The notes beneath the pieces were generated by a model, which saw only the letters and a program-made list of their open reading frames with translations, searched no databases and had not been told where the DNA came from. Source: Prostheceraeus crozeri (Eukaryota; Platyhelminthes; Polycladida; Euryleptidae). From it: a DNA stretch of 64,000 bases. Below, one piece after another: positions 40,679-51,300 of this stretch. The position numbers were made by a program, and so were the translations under genes. The stretch's first letter is position 1; every line of letters starts with the position of its first letter. The stretch spans positions 30,001 through 94,000 of the forward strand of contig CAJQUW010014756.1 of NCBI GenBank assembly GCA_907163375.1, written 5' to 3'.

Positions 40679-41467
40679 TTATACCTCCCGAACCAAAAGA
40701 TCTATCATAATCTCTTCACCTCCAAAATTTATTTCTTGTCCTTTTTCATCAGTGATTCTAATGTTAATGTTGTTAATAGTTTTTCTTGTAATAGGAAAAT
40801 ATATAAATGTTTGTGGAATTACATTTAATCTATAACCAATGGGTACAGTAAAAGCTGGAAAACTGAATATTAAATTTGATAATTTACCATTTATATATCC
40901 TCCTTCAATAATGTCACAATGTACAACAATTGAATTTATTTCAGTTATTTTTGGAATCTTCTCACCTAAATGATAACCTTGACTATAGGTTTGTTTATTA
41001 AATCCTAATAGCTTTGACAATGATCTATCATGATTAAAATCAACTTGATGATTTTCGTCTAAAGTAAGAGAAAATTTATTAACTGCCGGTTCAACTGCAA
41101 AATGTAATTGTTTCTTATCTTTAAATGGTATACCTAAATGTCTCTTAATTTCATTTGATATTGTTTCAACTTCGTAAGAACCAGGAAGAAAAGTTAATAT
41201 TTTCCATGTTTTGCCTTTATCAGTAGAATATCTAAATTGATCATTCACATCTTTGATAACGTTTTGAATAGTGTTAAATGTGGAGAAACTAGTCAATGCA
41301 ATTTGATAATTTTTATTTTGTTCCAAATGTAGAATGGGTTCTAAATTACAAGTGTGTGATGAAGTAGTTGTTATAATTTTTAACGTCGTACTAAATTTTG
41401 ATGAACCCAAAATCTCTGTCAAATTTTCTAAATGATTATTAATTTTGTCTAAATCTGCTGAAAACAT
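40679..41467 (-). CDS. Penton-like minor capsid protein
   Basis: The open 262-codon frame has the signature of Polinton penton (single jelly-roll) proteins: early SHTCNLEPILHLEQNKNYQI and ALTSFSTFNTIQNV, a middle LSKLLGFNKQTY, and the end INNINIRITDEKGQEINFGG then EEIMIDLLV. It would occupy capsid vertices. It lies between the ATPase and a helical protein, all on one strand. No copy is seen for the outer element within the window. Confidence 0.8.
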   Translation of the reverse strand: MFSADLDKINNHLENLTEILGSSKFSTTLKIITTTSSHTCNLEPILHLEQNKNYQIALTSFSTFNTIQNVIKDVNDQFRYSTDKGKTWKILTFLPGSYEVETISNEIKRHLGIPFKDKKQLHFAVEPAVNKFSLTLDENHQVDFNHDRSLSKLLGFNKQTYSQGYHLGEKIPKITEINSIVVHCDIIEGGYINGKLSNLIFSFPAFTVPIGYRLNVIPQTFIYFPITRKTINNINIRITDEKGQEINFGGEEIMIDLLVREV

Positions 41468-41535
41468 TTTTTAGTTAAAATTTTAAATAAACATTTTTTA
41501 TAAAAAAATTAAAAACAACAACATATTTCAGCTAC

Positions 41536-41566
41536 GGGCGAAGCCCTGGAGGACATCAGAGATGAC
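41536..41566 (-). repeat. Double-hairpin repeat between capsid-block genes
   Basis: GGGC-GAA-GCCC at 41536-41546 is followed by an imperfect GACATC ... GATG hairpin. The well-formed relative is at 54954-54984. Confidence 0.65.
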
Positions 41567-42371
41567 CGGTTATACTTTTATAATCCTCTTCATTTAGAAT
41601 CTTCTTTTCTAACAGTCTTTTCAATATAGCATGAATTTCATTGAAACTAGAATTATGTCCTTCTTTTATTGGCGATATTAAAATATTTAATCTATTTAGT
41701 AATTCTTGTGGATCATCTGGTAAAAATACAGTTGTTTCTGTTTTCTGTTTTTCAGATAAACCTTTCCCTACTTTAACTCCCGTTGATAATAAATTTTCTA
41801 ATTGTTTATAACGTCTTAGAGATTTTACTACACCAACTCTGTCTAACATAGCTTTATATTTTATGAGATCTTCTACAGCATACTTTTTTAAATCTGCTCC
41901 TCTTAAAAGATCAACAAAATTTCTATCTAAACTAATAGGTTTTTTATCTGGCGTAAAAAGTAATCCTCGTAAAGGTTGTGGAAATATTTCTTTACCACCA
42001 AGATAAAATCTTGCAAATAATTTTTTATCTAAAAAGAAAGTAGAATGTTCGAATAACATAGATTTTGGTAATTTTTTATCTATGTTTGCCTCCAATAAAC
42101 CATAGTCATCTAATAGTGTTTTAAGTACAGGATCCGCTATATCAACACGTTTTTCATTAAGTTCTTTTTCAAGAGTTTTAAATGGTTCGACAGTTTTTTC
42201 ATAATCAGTTTTTACTTCTTCAGTTAATTTTAATTTATCAAACATATCAGATTGAATACCAGCTTTTGTCATTCTATGTTGAAGATGATTTTCTTTCATA
42301 ATATTTCTTTGTTTTATTAATTCGTCTAATTGTTTTATTCTTTTAAAATTATCAGCTCTAACTTTATCCAT
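41556..42371 (-). CDS. Unidentified helical Polinton protein
   Basis: This open 271-codon frame is mostly predicted helix: an N-terminal coiled coil (DNFKRIKQLDELIKQRNIMK), a middle FEHSTFFLDKKLFARFYLGG, and PQPLRGLLFTPDKKPIS. I do not recognise the family. Adjacency to the penton gene suggests a virion role. Its first 30 or so residues reappear as a separate short ORF at 54765-54938. Confidence 0.6.
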   Translation of the reverse strand: MDKVRADNFKRIKQLDELIKQRNIMKENHLQHRMTKAGIQSDMFDKLKLTEEVKTDYEKTVEPFKTLEKELNEKRVDIADPVLKTLLDDYGLLEANIDKKLPKSMLFEHSTFFLDKKLFARFYLGGKEIFPQPLRGLLFTPDKKPISLDRNFVDLLRGADLKKYAVEDLIKYKAMLDRVGVVKSLRRYKQLENLLSTGVKVGKGLSEKQKTETTVFLPDDPQELLNRLNILISPIKEGHNSSFNEIHAILKRLLEKKILNEEDYKSITGHL

Positions 42372-42474
42372 TTTTATATGATAATTTTATATTATTATTT
42401 TATTTTATAATATTTTATATTTTTATATTGTTATATTGTTATATTGTTATATTTAGAAAATAGAAATTAGAAAA

Positions 42475-45345
42475 TTAAAAAGGTAAAGCAGTTATTCCAT
42501 CAGGTAAAATTTTTCTTTTATCATCAAATGGATCTAATGCTAATTTATGTTCTTCTTTTAAATACATTTTATGTTTTTTTGAATTAAGTCTATAATTACA
42601 TGCTGTTTTTATTTCATTATTAAATAATGCATTTTTATAATCTTGAAATGTTATTTGATTAGCCACTGATGCCTTTGAAATTCCTTTTAATGTTTTATGT
42701 GTTTTAATATTATTAGTTGTATTATAACAGTAACATTTAGATTTTAAAAATATAGCTTCTGTTATGAAATCTTCATTTCCTTCTAATTCATCTTTTACTT
42801 TACATAAATCAGAAGGATGAATGATATCTTTTATTTTATTAATTTCTTCATCAAGTGTAGAATTATACGGTATTGTTAATTCTAAGAAAACAGAATCGGT
42901 ATCTGTAAAGTGTAATTTATAGTTTTTGCCATAAGCAGGCGCTAAATAATCATATATAAATCTATACATAAATAGTTTAGCTAATTCTAATATAGTGAAA
43001 CCTATAAAATTAAACTTATCATGTTTTACGCTGTTTCGACGTAAATGTACAGCACATAGTTCATCACTAAATCTAGTAGTTCTTTTATATGTAGGTTTCC
43101 TTGTTAAATTTTGAAACCTATCTTTATCATAAACTATTTCAATATTTTGTCTATTACGCACATTTTCTAAAGTCTTACCATAAAATGCATTATTCATTAA
43201 TTTGAAGAACACGTTTCCAAAATCATCTTTATTTCTTTTAGATATTTTGCGTTTTTCAATATTGAACTCAATATAATCTTTTAACCATTTAGATTTTTTA
43301 TACACTAGTTTCCGGTGAATTTTTGTGAGAATCATTCCATGATCTAAATACCAATCTAGCATTCTTCCTTCAACAACATACTTTCCTTTATTGCTTTGTG
43401 TTAACATAAGTTTTTTTGTTGGTCTGTATTTCTTAGGAATTAAAGATTTTTGATAATCTGAAAAATCTTCTATAATGGGAATTTTGTTTTCTGGGCAGAA
43501 AGGATAATATTTTGTTGCATCTTTTATATAATCAGGGTATACTAAATCAACTTCATATATATAACCAGAATTACGATTTCCATCATATGTTTTTTGATAA
43601 TCAAGATTATTACACCATGTCATCTCACCTGTTGGTAATTCTTGTATCATGCAAGAAGAATATAAGCTATTAAAATCATAATATAACAAATAGTTTTCTC
43701 GCATGAATTCATCAATTGCTTTTTCACGTTCTACTCCTTCTCGTTTCGTTCGAAAAATTTCTAATATTTTTTCTTTTTCTTCTGGAGATAAAGGTTTCAT
43801 TATTCCATATTCTTGTGGATTTACTTTCTTATTATAACATTTAACATATCTATTACCTAAAACGGATGAAACTCCACCTCTAATTCCAGATTCAAAAAAT
43901 AATAATTTATCATATGTATTTTCTTCATAATGTTCAAGTTTAACATTTGTATGTTTTAGTCCTGCTAACCATGTTAAACCTGGTGTAGAATAACAATAAC
44001 ATGGATCTATTCCGTAATATTCTAAACACATATCACGAAAGTTTTCAAAAAGATCAGCTAGTATTAATACATCTATCTGTAGATATTTCATTGTATAATC
44101 ATACATTGTTTTACAATTTAACTCTCTCCAATTTTTTTCAGCTTCTGCATAATCTTCTTCAGATAATTGTGATTGTTTTAATGTTGATTTAAATTTATTT
44201 ATTGGAGGAAGTTGTTTTTCTTCCATAATTTTATTCACAGAATTAAAATCAGTCTTCGACTGTGAACCACAGGTTTTATCTCCAGTTATATCAGTCTCCG
44301 ACTGTGAGCCGCAGGCTATATACTCATACGGAAATATTCCTTTTAAAGGTTTTAAATTATATTTATTTAATATTTTACATTGTTCAGGTTTCAAAGTTTT
44401 TCCCATAACATCTAATGAATAAGGAGTAAAAAATCTAAATGCATCTAAAATTCTAATACAACCTAATTGCATTGAAAAATATTCTTCTTCTTGTTTACAT
44501 AGTACATTTATTTTTTGTTGATGTAATTTTTCAGATGAAAATAAATCTTTCATTACTAGATGGAAATCATATTTAGAACCATTATAGAAATATAGAGGAA
44601 CAAAGTTATATTTAAATTTGTTAGCATTAAGATTACAAGAATTATGTGCTGCACCTCTATATAATCCATTTAGATGATCATGATCTTTTACTTTATTAAT
44701 ATATCTACCTCTGCCAGTTTTATATTTATTTATAAAACATTTTCCACAGTAATAACAATTTATTTCATCATAAAATTCTTTTCTTTCTTCATCCGTTAAT
44801 GGTATCATTGGTTTATTTGTTTCAAGCAATTGTGAAAAACGTCCTTGTAATTCTTCTACTTTCTTTGTAAACATTTCTGAACTATCTTCACCATAGTATT
44901 GTAAATATTCTGATTTAAATAATTCAGGATAATTTGAATGAATGTACATTCCCCAACATAATGGTTTTTGTTCAAATAAATATTTTTCTTTACTTTGTTC
45001 AGCTGAACTTTTTCCAGGTGCACTTTTTTCAGAATTATAATTTTCAGAATTATAATTTTCAGAATCGGGTGAAGCCTTGGAACTTTCCGTTCGATTTTGT
45101 GTCATATTAACATTATAAGCTTCAAAATCACAATAAATAGTAAAGGGTACTTTATTTTTAAAATACCATTTATTATATTCTAAATAATCATCTTTTGGAA
45201 ATGTGTTTCTGACTGCTTCGTTTTGTTGACAATTCTCCAAATGTCTATTCATTTCTTCTAAAGTTCTAAAACTTGTCATACATTGAAGACAAGGAAAATT
45301 AGCATTGTCTGAAGTTTTTGTAAATATAGAAACATCTTTACACAA
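42475..45345 (-). CDS. Protein-primed DNA polymerase B, inner copy
   Basis: The open 956-codon frame contains, in order: zinc-binding FPCLQCMTSFRTLEEMNRHL, ExoI YCDFEAYN (about residues 71-78), an endonuclease-VII-like CYYCGKCF ... DHDHLNGLYRGAAHNSCN, ExoII YFYNGSKYDF, ExoIII YLQIDVLILADLF, motif A LLYYDFNSLYSSCM, motif B KLMNNAFYGKTLENV and motif C LHFTDTDSVFLEL. All catalytic aspartates are present. This type copies linear genomes using a terminal protein. It shows the undisturbed version of the site into which the inner element itself inserted in the outer copy. Confidence 0.93.
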   Translation of the reverse strand: MCKDVSIFTKTSDNANFPCLQCMTSFRTLEEMNRHLENCQQNEAVRNTFPKDDYLEYNKWYFKNKVPFTIYCDFEAYNVNMTQNRTESSKASPDSENYNSENYNSEKSAPGKSSAEQSKEKYLFEQKPLCWGMYIHSNYPELFKSEYLQYYGEDSSEMFTKKVEELQGRFSQLLETNKPMIPLTDEERKEFYDEINCYYCGKCFINKYKTGRGRYINKVKDHDHLNGLYRGAAHNSCNLNANKFKYNFVPLYFYNGSKYDFHLVMKDLFSSEKLHQQKINVLCKQEEEYFSMQLGCIRILDAFRFFTPYSLDVMGKTLKPEQCKILNKYNLKPLKGIFPYEYIACGSQSETDITGDKTCGSQSKTDFNSVNKIMEEKQLPPINKFKSTLKQSQLSEEDYAEAEKNWRELNCKTMYDYTMKYLQIDVLILADLFENFRDMCLEYYGIDPCYCYSTPGLTWLAGLKHTNVKLEHYEENTYDKLLFFESGIRGGVSSVLGNRYVKCYNKKVNPQEYGIMKPLSPEEKEKILEIFRTKREGVEREKAIDEFMRENYLLYYDFNSLYSSCMIQELPTGEMTWCNNLDYQKTYDGNRNSGYIYEVDLVYPDYIKDATKYYPFCPENKIPIIEDFSDYQKSLIPKKYRPTKKLMLTQSNKGKYVVEGRMLDWYLDHGMILTKIHRKLVYKKSKWLKDYIEFNIEKRKISKRNKDDFGNVFFKLMNNAFYGKTLENVRNRQNIEIVYDKDRFQNLTRKPTYKRTTRFSDELCAVHLRRNSVKHDKFNFIGFTILELAKLFMYRFIYDYLAPAYGKNYKLHFTDTDSVFLELTIPYNSTLDEEINKIKDIIHPSDLCKVKDELEGNEDFITEAIFLKSKCYCYNTTNNIKTHKTLKGISKASVANQITFQDYKNALFNNEIKTACNYRLNSKKHKMYLKEEHKLALDPFDDKRKILPDGITALPF
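44250..44317 (-). repeat. Two double-hairpin repeats (second subfamily) in the polymerase
   Basis: Unit A (44250-44275): CAGTC-TTC-GACTG then AACC-ACA-GGTT. Unit B (44292-44317): CAGTC-TCC-GACTG then AGCC-GCA-GGCT. Both are read in frame (CGSQSKTD, CGSQSETD). The outer polymerase has only one unit (61326-61351). Confidence 0.8.
45066..45093 (-). repeat. Double-hairpin repeat in the inner polymerase
   Basis: Counterpart of 37688-37715, flanked by AT on both sides, with a few substitutions in the second hairpin. Read as RTESSKASP. Confidence 0.75.
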
Positions 45346-45555
45346 TATAAAATGTCCCTGATAATATAATATATTCGCTTGTGCTGGTTGTTTTGACTGT
45401 ACTAATTTTACAAATTCATCTTTATATATTTCATGTGTTTCATTAATTTCTTTTGTAATATTAAATGTATTTTGATAATAATTTTGATTTAATATTTGTA
45501 GCTGATAAATATATTCTTTATCATATTGTTCTTTATATTGTTGTAGACATTTTTT

Positions 45556-47007
45556 TTAAGATTCATTTATTTTTTGATTGGTTTCATTTTCTTCATTATT
45601 TAATTCATTATTTTCTTCATTTAATTTTTGAATCGTTTCTATCTTATTTTGATATTTATGGTGATATTCTTGTAGTAACATTTTTAATTGTTGTTGATAA
45701 TCTGTTTTACATTTTTGTAAACTTTTATTTAAATTTTCTAATTTTTGTTGATATTCTGAAGATAAAGATGAATATTTGTAATTATAATCATCAGTACGTC
45801 CTTTATAATTATTGTGATTAATCATTATTGGTGATAGTGTTTTAACAAGTTCAAATTTTTCAGTACATATTATATTTCCTTGGTAAAAAATATTATGATG
45901 CATGTAATTTCCTCTATCATTATATACTATTTCTGATTGGCATAAATTTTTATTATTCAAATAAAATTTTTTTGAATCTGAGTAAAGTGGAGTAATTTTA
46001 CCAATAGAAACATAATTCACATTTAATTCAAAAACATTTACTTCTATTAAATTTTTATTCTTTTTATGAAACTTTTTTAACTTATTATAATCATATGGAA
46101 ATTCATCTAAGCCATCAGAAAGATCAAATTCATTTATGTATTCTTCTTTATTGTAATGACTTAGTCTTTCTTTATGATATTTTGCAGGATGTAAATGTGC
46201 TATAATACTCCACAGAAAACAATAATCATCTTCATTTTTTATGTTGATTATTTGTGGTGAACTGAAAGGTAAAGGAACATAACTACCACCAGTATTATTT
46301 TTATATTTATCAATTACTATTTTCTTAGATAGTATTTTAACAAATCTCCAACCAGATTCACGTAACTGGGCTTCAATTATACAATTTTCTAATTTAAGTA
46401 TCATCGATTCAAATATGGGTTGTATATCATTTACATTATGAATTTCTTGTGAATTTGTAAAATGTCCTTGTATTATTTCTTCAGGAATTCCATCAGGTCC
46501 ATTTTTTGTATAAAGTACTTCTACATTCATATAACATTTGAAAGATTTCTTAAATATATTATAAAAGTTGGTTAGAATATCAGAAAAAGTTTTATCGGTT
46601 TCATTATATTCAAAAGACTGATTAAATAAATATTTTATATCTGTTACGGGCGAAGCCCTAGAACCTTCTGTTTGTAAGGCTTCATCGGTTCGTTCAGCTT
46701 CATCAAATTCATCTATTTCGTTAAATTCATCAGTATCGCTAAATAAATATCTTTCATCTGGCACATGTTCATCTTCACTATTAAAAACTTTTTTATATTC
46801 CGAATGTGAATAATCATAAAATATTTTTTTAACTTTTATATCAGTAGGTAATGTTTCTATATAGTTTTTATAACTATTTAATTTTAATATATTTCCTTCA
46901 TCAACTCGTTCTACATTTTGTAAATGCATTTTACTTTGTAGATGAGATTGATAACTTCTTTTTGTTTGCAACTTTTTTTTACATAAGTTGCAATAAAATT
47001 TTTCCAT
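45556..47007 (-). CDS. Polymerase N-terminal module with C2H2 finger, inner copy
   Basis: It starts MEKFYCNLCKKKLQTKRSYQ, a C2H2 finger, then an acidic region with the expanded double-hairpin peptide. The conserved module is ESGWRFVKILSKKIVIDKYK, YVPLPFSS, DDYCFLWSIIAHLHPAKY and NVFELNVNYVSIGKITPLY. It ends in a Gln/Asn/Glu-rich coiled coil. Very close to 35672-37075. In both copies this module is a separate frame upstream of the polymerase on the same strand. Confidence 0.82.
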   Translation of the reverse strand: MEKFYCNLCKKKLQTKRSYQSHLQSKMHLQNVERVDEGNILKLNSYKNYIETLPTDIKVKKIFYDYSHSEYKKVFNSEDEHVPDERYLFSDTDEFNEIDEFDEAERTDEALQTEGSRASPVTDIKYLFNQSFEYNETDKTFSDILTNFYNIFKKSFKCYMNVEVLYTKNGPDGIPEEIIQGHFTNSQEIHNVNDIQPIFESMILKLENCIIEAQLRESGWRFVKILSKKIVIDKYKNNTGGSYVPLPFSSPQIINIKNEDDYCFLWSIIAHLHPAKYHKERLSHYNKEEYINEFDLSDGLDEFPYDYNKLKKFHKKNKNLIEVNVFELNVNYVSIGKITPLYSDSKKFYLNNKNLCQSEIVYNDRGNYMHHNIFYQGNIICTEKFELVKTLSPIMINHNNYKGRTDDYNYKYSSLSSEYQQKLENLNKSLQKCKTDYQQQLKMLLQEYHHKYQNKIETIQKLNEENNELNNEENETNQKINES

Positions 47008-47145
47008 TTTTTTATTTTTTTAGAGAAAATTTTAAAAAAAATTATATTTAATTACAAAACAAAATGTTTGAAGATTATAAATAAAATTATATTTATTTAT
47101 AAAAAAAGTTATATTTAATATCTTTTTTTGCATAAAAAATAAAAA

Positions 47146-47451
47146 ATGTTTGAAGAGTATAAAATAGAACATGTACCAGTTTTAAAAAATTATAGACATC
47201 CTACAAATCCACTCACACCTAAACAAGAAGTTAAATTCTATTATCATCATAAATATATGCAATTTGTGAAAGACTATAAAATAAAACATGGTATACCTAA
47301 ATATGCTAAAACAAATGATTTTCCGTTATGTCTTCGAAGTTTTAGAGTATTCTTGGCTTTTAATAATTTATGGTGGTTAATCAATAAAGATAACTTAACA
47401 GTATATGATTTAAAAACATTACAGAAATTAAACATTCCTCCATATATTTAA
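47146..47451 (+). CDS. Unidentified 101-residue Polinton protein
   Basis: The open frame reads MFEEYKIEHVPVLKNYRHP then LTPKQEVKFYYHHKYMQFVK and LCLRSFRVFLAFNNLWWLIN. It is aromatic and basic with no signal or membrane segment. It lies between divergent neighbours in the accessory cassette found only in the inner copy. Family unknown. Confidence 0.5.
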   Translation: MFEEYKIEHVPVLKNYRHPTNPLTPKQEVKFYYHHKYMQFVKDYKIKHGIPKYAKTNDFPLCLRSFRVFLAFNNLWWLINKDNLTVYDLKTLQKLNIPPYI

Positions 47452-47507
47452 AATATTTGGATAATTTAAAAAATTATTAATAATTTAAAAAAATATTAAT
47501 AATTTGT

Positions 47508-47717
47508 TTAATTATTAAGTATTTCACTTACACCATTTATTAATGGTTTTATATCATTATATGTTTTTTTGGCTTCATCAAATGTAGATTTAGCATCAGA
47601 AAATGTAGATTTAACATCAGTTATTATTGGTGTTGCTTTTCTTAAACCGTTTCTAACATCATTTATTGCAATTTTTAAATAGTTTAATGTTTCATTATCT
47701 TGTAATCTGTTAGGCAT
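47508..47717 (-). CDS. Unidentified 69-residue helical protein
   Basis: A short frame with amphipathic repeats (TDVKSTFSDAKSTFDEAKKT) preceding IKPLINGVSEILNN. It may be a small structural protein. It is directly downstream of the second ATPase on the same strand. Confidence 0.45.
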   Translation of the reverse strand: MPNRLQDNETLNYLKIAINDVRNGLRKATPIITDVKSTFSDAKSTFDEAKKTYNDIKPLINGVSEILNN

Positions 47718-47753
47718 TGGTATACCAAATTTTGCATTTAAATAATGATCAAA

Positions 47754-48332
47754 TTAAAAATAAAATGTATCAGGAATAATTTTTAGTGGTACTTTTGCTT
47801 CAGACTCTAAAAAGATAATTATTTGTTCTATAACTTGATTTGATAAATGTTTTGTATTTGCATATATTCTAATATCAAAATCTTGAGAGTTATTATAGAT
47901 TTCATGTTCGGTATCTACTAATATATTTAAATCTTTATCATATACTTGCATATGTTCACTTATGGTGTCAACACGTATTATTCCATATTTATGATGTGTA
48001 TAATATGATAAAGGCATATTCATTTTATAATTTTTATTAATATCATTAAAGAATGCTGCATTATTTTGTGTAGTTGTAAAAAATGTTTGAATGTTTTCTC
48101 TAATCTTATTATCTACATCACAAGCTTTATGAGCTAATACAACTATTTGAATATTTTGATGTCTTCCTTTTGTAAATATTTCTGACATATTTTTTTGTTT
48201 TGATAAACTTGCAACATCATCTAAAATTAATAAAGATTTATTTTCAGGTGTACCAGCAAAATTTTCCATATCTTGTAACTCATCTAATTGTTTATCATTA
48301 TAGACGTTTGTATCTGTAACATTATGTAACAT
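47754..48332 (-). CDS. Second A32-like ATPase, C-terminal part
   Basis: The block NKSLLILDDVASLSKQ is a Walker B, followed by IFTKGRHQNIQIVVLAHK, equivalent to FTRGRHNNCSVFYLTQSM of the packaging ATPase, and VDTISEHMQVYDKD. It is a paralogue of, not a copy of, the ATPase at 39722-40500. The Walker A half lies at 51690-51850, on the other side of an inserted LINE. The gene is in the cassette specific to the inner copy. Confidence 0.75.
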   Translation of the reverse strand: MLHNVTDTNVYNDKQLDELQDMENFAGTPENKSLLILDDVASLSKQKNMSEIFTKGRHQNIQIVVLAHKACDVDNKIRENIQTFFTTTQNNAAFFNDINKNYKMNMPLSYYTHHKYGIIRVDTISEHMQVYDKDLNILVDTEHEIYNNSQDFDIRIYANTKHLSNQVIEQIIIFLESEAKVPLKIIPDTFYF

Positions 48333-48360
48333 ATGTGTAACATATTGTAATATTTCATTC

Positions 48361-51300
48361 GATCGTCTGGCGCTATCAGCGGCGGTCGTCTGATTAGCAC
48401 TCCGCGTAGCTATGTGTGCGGGTGTTGCTTGTCCAGCAATATATCGTCACACTTCAATGCTCCACAGCTACAGTATATCGACTATTCTACATATCGGAAG
48501 CAAACCATGTGTCGGACTTTTACGAAGTGTAAAGCGCAGAATATTTGCTCTAAAAATTCGTCATCCGGCTCATGTATGTGCATCTCAAAGAATCTATCAA
48601 ATCAAGACTCGCATAACCAACGGCCACACTTCCTTTGAGAAATTGTATAGTGATCGTCGACGTCCACGTTTTCTTCGACCTTTGCAACCATGTGATCGAC
48701 ATGCACTCAGTCCCCAGAGATCATTAAATTTCGGACTATATAACATTCGGTCTCTAAATAACAAAGTTGAAGAGGTACATGAAGTGGTTCAAGAACACAA
48801 CTTACACGTGATAATGCTTGTCGAGACTTGGCATGACTCCGAGTCTGTCGCACTAGCTCGTCTCCGATCTCAAAACTATCACATTGTTCACAAACCTCGC
48901 CCTCGGCAACGTGTTGACACAATTGCTACCAATCATGGGGGAGTTGCCGTCATGTCTGTGCCAAAAGTCCGTCTTTCACATATCCCAGTGTCATTTGAAA
49001 CATCTTCTTGTGAATTTGTTTGTGCCAGAGTCGCCGTTTTGTCATCAACTTGCGTTGTGGTACTTATCTATCGAACTGGACCAGTAACTTCAAAGTTCTT
49101 TGCTGAAGTATCCAAATTGTTGGAATTGTTTGCGACTTGCTTAGAACCTATCATCGTATGTGGAGATCTCAATATTCATATTGAACGCGATGATTCTCAT
49201 ACTCGTATGCTTTTGGATATTTTCACATCTTTCGGTCTGCAGTGCAGAGTAAACGAGCCAACTCATGATCATGGAGGTGTCATTGATCTGGTATTCACGC
49301 GAGAGATTACTTTCTTCTCAGATCTAATCACTTTGGACCCTGGTCTCTCTGACCATAAGCTGTTGTTCTGGCGATCTGGACTCCATAGACCCTCACCATC
49401 CTATCACAAAGTAACTTATCGGCCTTGGAAATATCTTAACGTATTGGATCTTCGTAACTGGATCACTGCGTCAATTCTGTGTGATCCTAATTCATGGTAT
49501 GACTTCACTTGCGATTATTATGTACATTGCTATGAAGAAATTATCAGGAGTGCTCTTGATAAGCTCGTACCTCATCGAAGTATCAAAATACGCCAACGTC
49601 GATCTGACCCATGGTTTGATGATGTGTGTAGGATTGCAAAACGTCTACTTCGCCGAGTGGAGCGTTTCTGCTGCAGCTCTCAGAGTTCTACTTGCAACCC
49701 TGAACTTTTACTTGATATATGGAAGAAAAGTAAAGTTGCCTATCGCGAAATTCTGAAATCCAAGCGTGATTACTTCTGGCGGAACAAAGTTCAAAGTGAG
49801 TCCAACAATCCACGTCAGCTTTGGCGCTCTTTAAATTCGCTTCTTGGTCGTGGAAGTAAGGCGATCACTGATGCATTTGATGCCGAAGATTTCCATCAAC
49901 ATCTCATTGATAAGATCAATACCATCGCAGCGTCTACCATGAGTTCTACGAATACCTCCTATCTTGAATCTGGTAATGCAACTAATTGTCGATTGAGCGA
50001 GTTTGCTCCAGTTACGCCCTCCATCATATCATCAATAGTGAACTCACTTCCAAACAAGCAATCTGATGCTGATCCTATTCCCATGAATGTGCTGAAGCAA
50101 GTTATTGACCTGCTGGCACCATTTTTTACAAGTATGGTAAATCTCTGCTTCAAAACCGGAACGTTTCCTAATTCATTGGCCATTCATGGTATTACCCCAG
50201 TGTTAAAGAAAGGAAGAAATGACATCGACAATATCTTGTCATACCGACCCATCAGCAATCTACCTGTCGTATCGAAGATTATTGAAAAGTTAGTATCGAA
50301 ACTACTGGTGTCCTATCTGAATGAGAACAGCTTGCTTCCCCAACAGCAATCGGCCTATCGACAATACCATTCGGCTCAAACTGCTGTAACCAAGTTTACA
50401 GATGACATTCTATCTTTCATTGATAGTGGTAAAGTTTGTCTTATTGCTACTCTTGATGTGAGCTCAGCATTCGATACGGTAGATCACAAAATCCTTCTCC
50501 ATCGTTTACATTCAACTTTTGGATTGCAAGGACGTGTATATGATTGGTTCAATTCTTACTTGACAAATCGGTATACCTACGTCAAATTTCGTGATCAAAC
50601 TTCCCAGTTATCCCATCTGTCTAGAGGCGTTCCACAGGGGTCAATCCTCGGCCCTGTCTTGTTTATGTTATACACCAGTGATATTATTCCATTTGTTCTC
50701 TCTTTCGATCTCCACATTCAAGTGTTTGCGGATGATATCCTCATTTACGGAGCTTGTTTCCCTGGCAATGAGTCATCCATCCTAACGCAAATGTCAGCCT
50801 GCATTGAAGGTATTGAACGATGGTTGAGTGATAGCAGACTGTTGCTGAGTTGGCAGAAGACGAACTTTATGTGGTGTTGCACACGGCAACGACTCAAAGA
50901 ATGTCATCGCCAGCCTATCAGAATTGGTACTTCCATCTTCCATCCTGTTCCAGTGCTACGCTATCTCGGTGTGTTTTTCGACAGTCATATGTCTTTTACG
51001 ACTCATGTTTCGAAAACTGTGTCGGCTTGCTTTTCTTCCCTTAGATCAATTCGAGCCATTAGAAGTTCTATTACGCAGCATGTGGCGAAGTACTTGGTTG
51101 AGTCTCTTGTATTGTCCAGACTGGATTATTGCATTGGGATTCTGCATGGAATTACAAATACTCAGACAAATCGTCTGCAATCCATTGTGAACTCTGCCGC
51201 TCGATTAGTGACTAATTCTTCTGGTATTTGTCATGTATCACCAATTCTGGATAGGTTGAATTGGTTGCCCATATCCTGCAGGATAGATATGCAAATTTTA

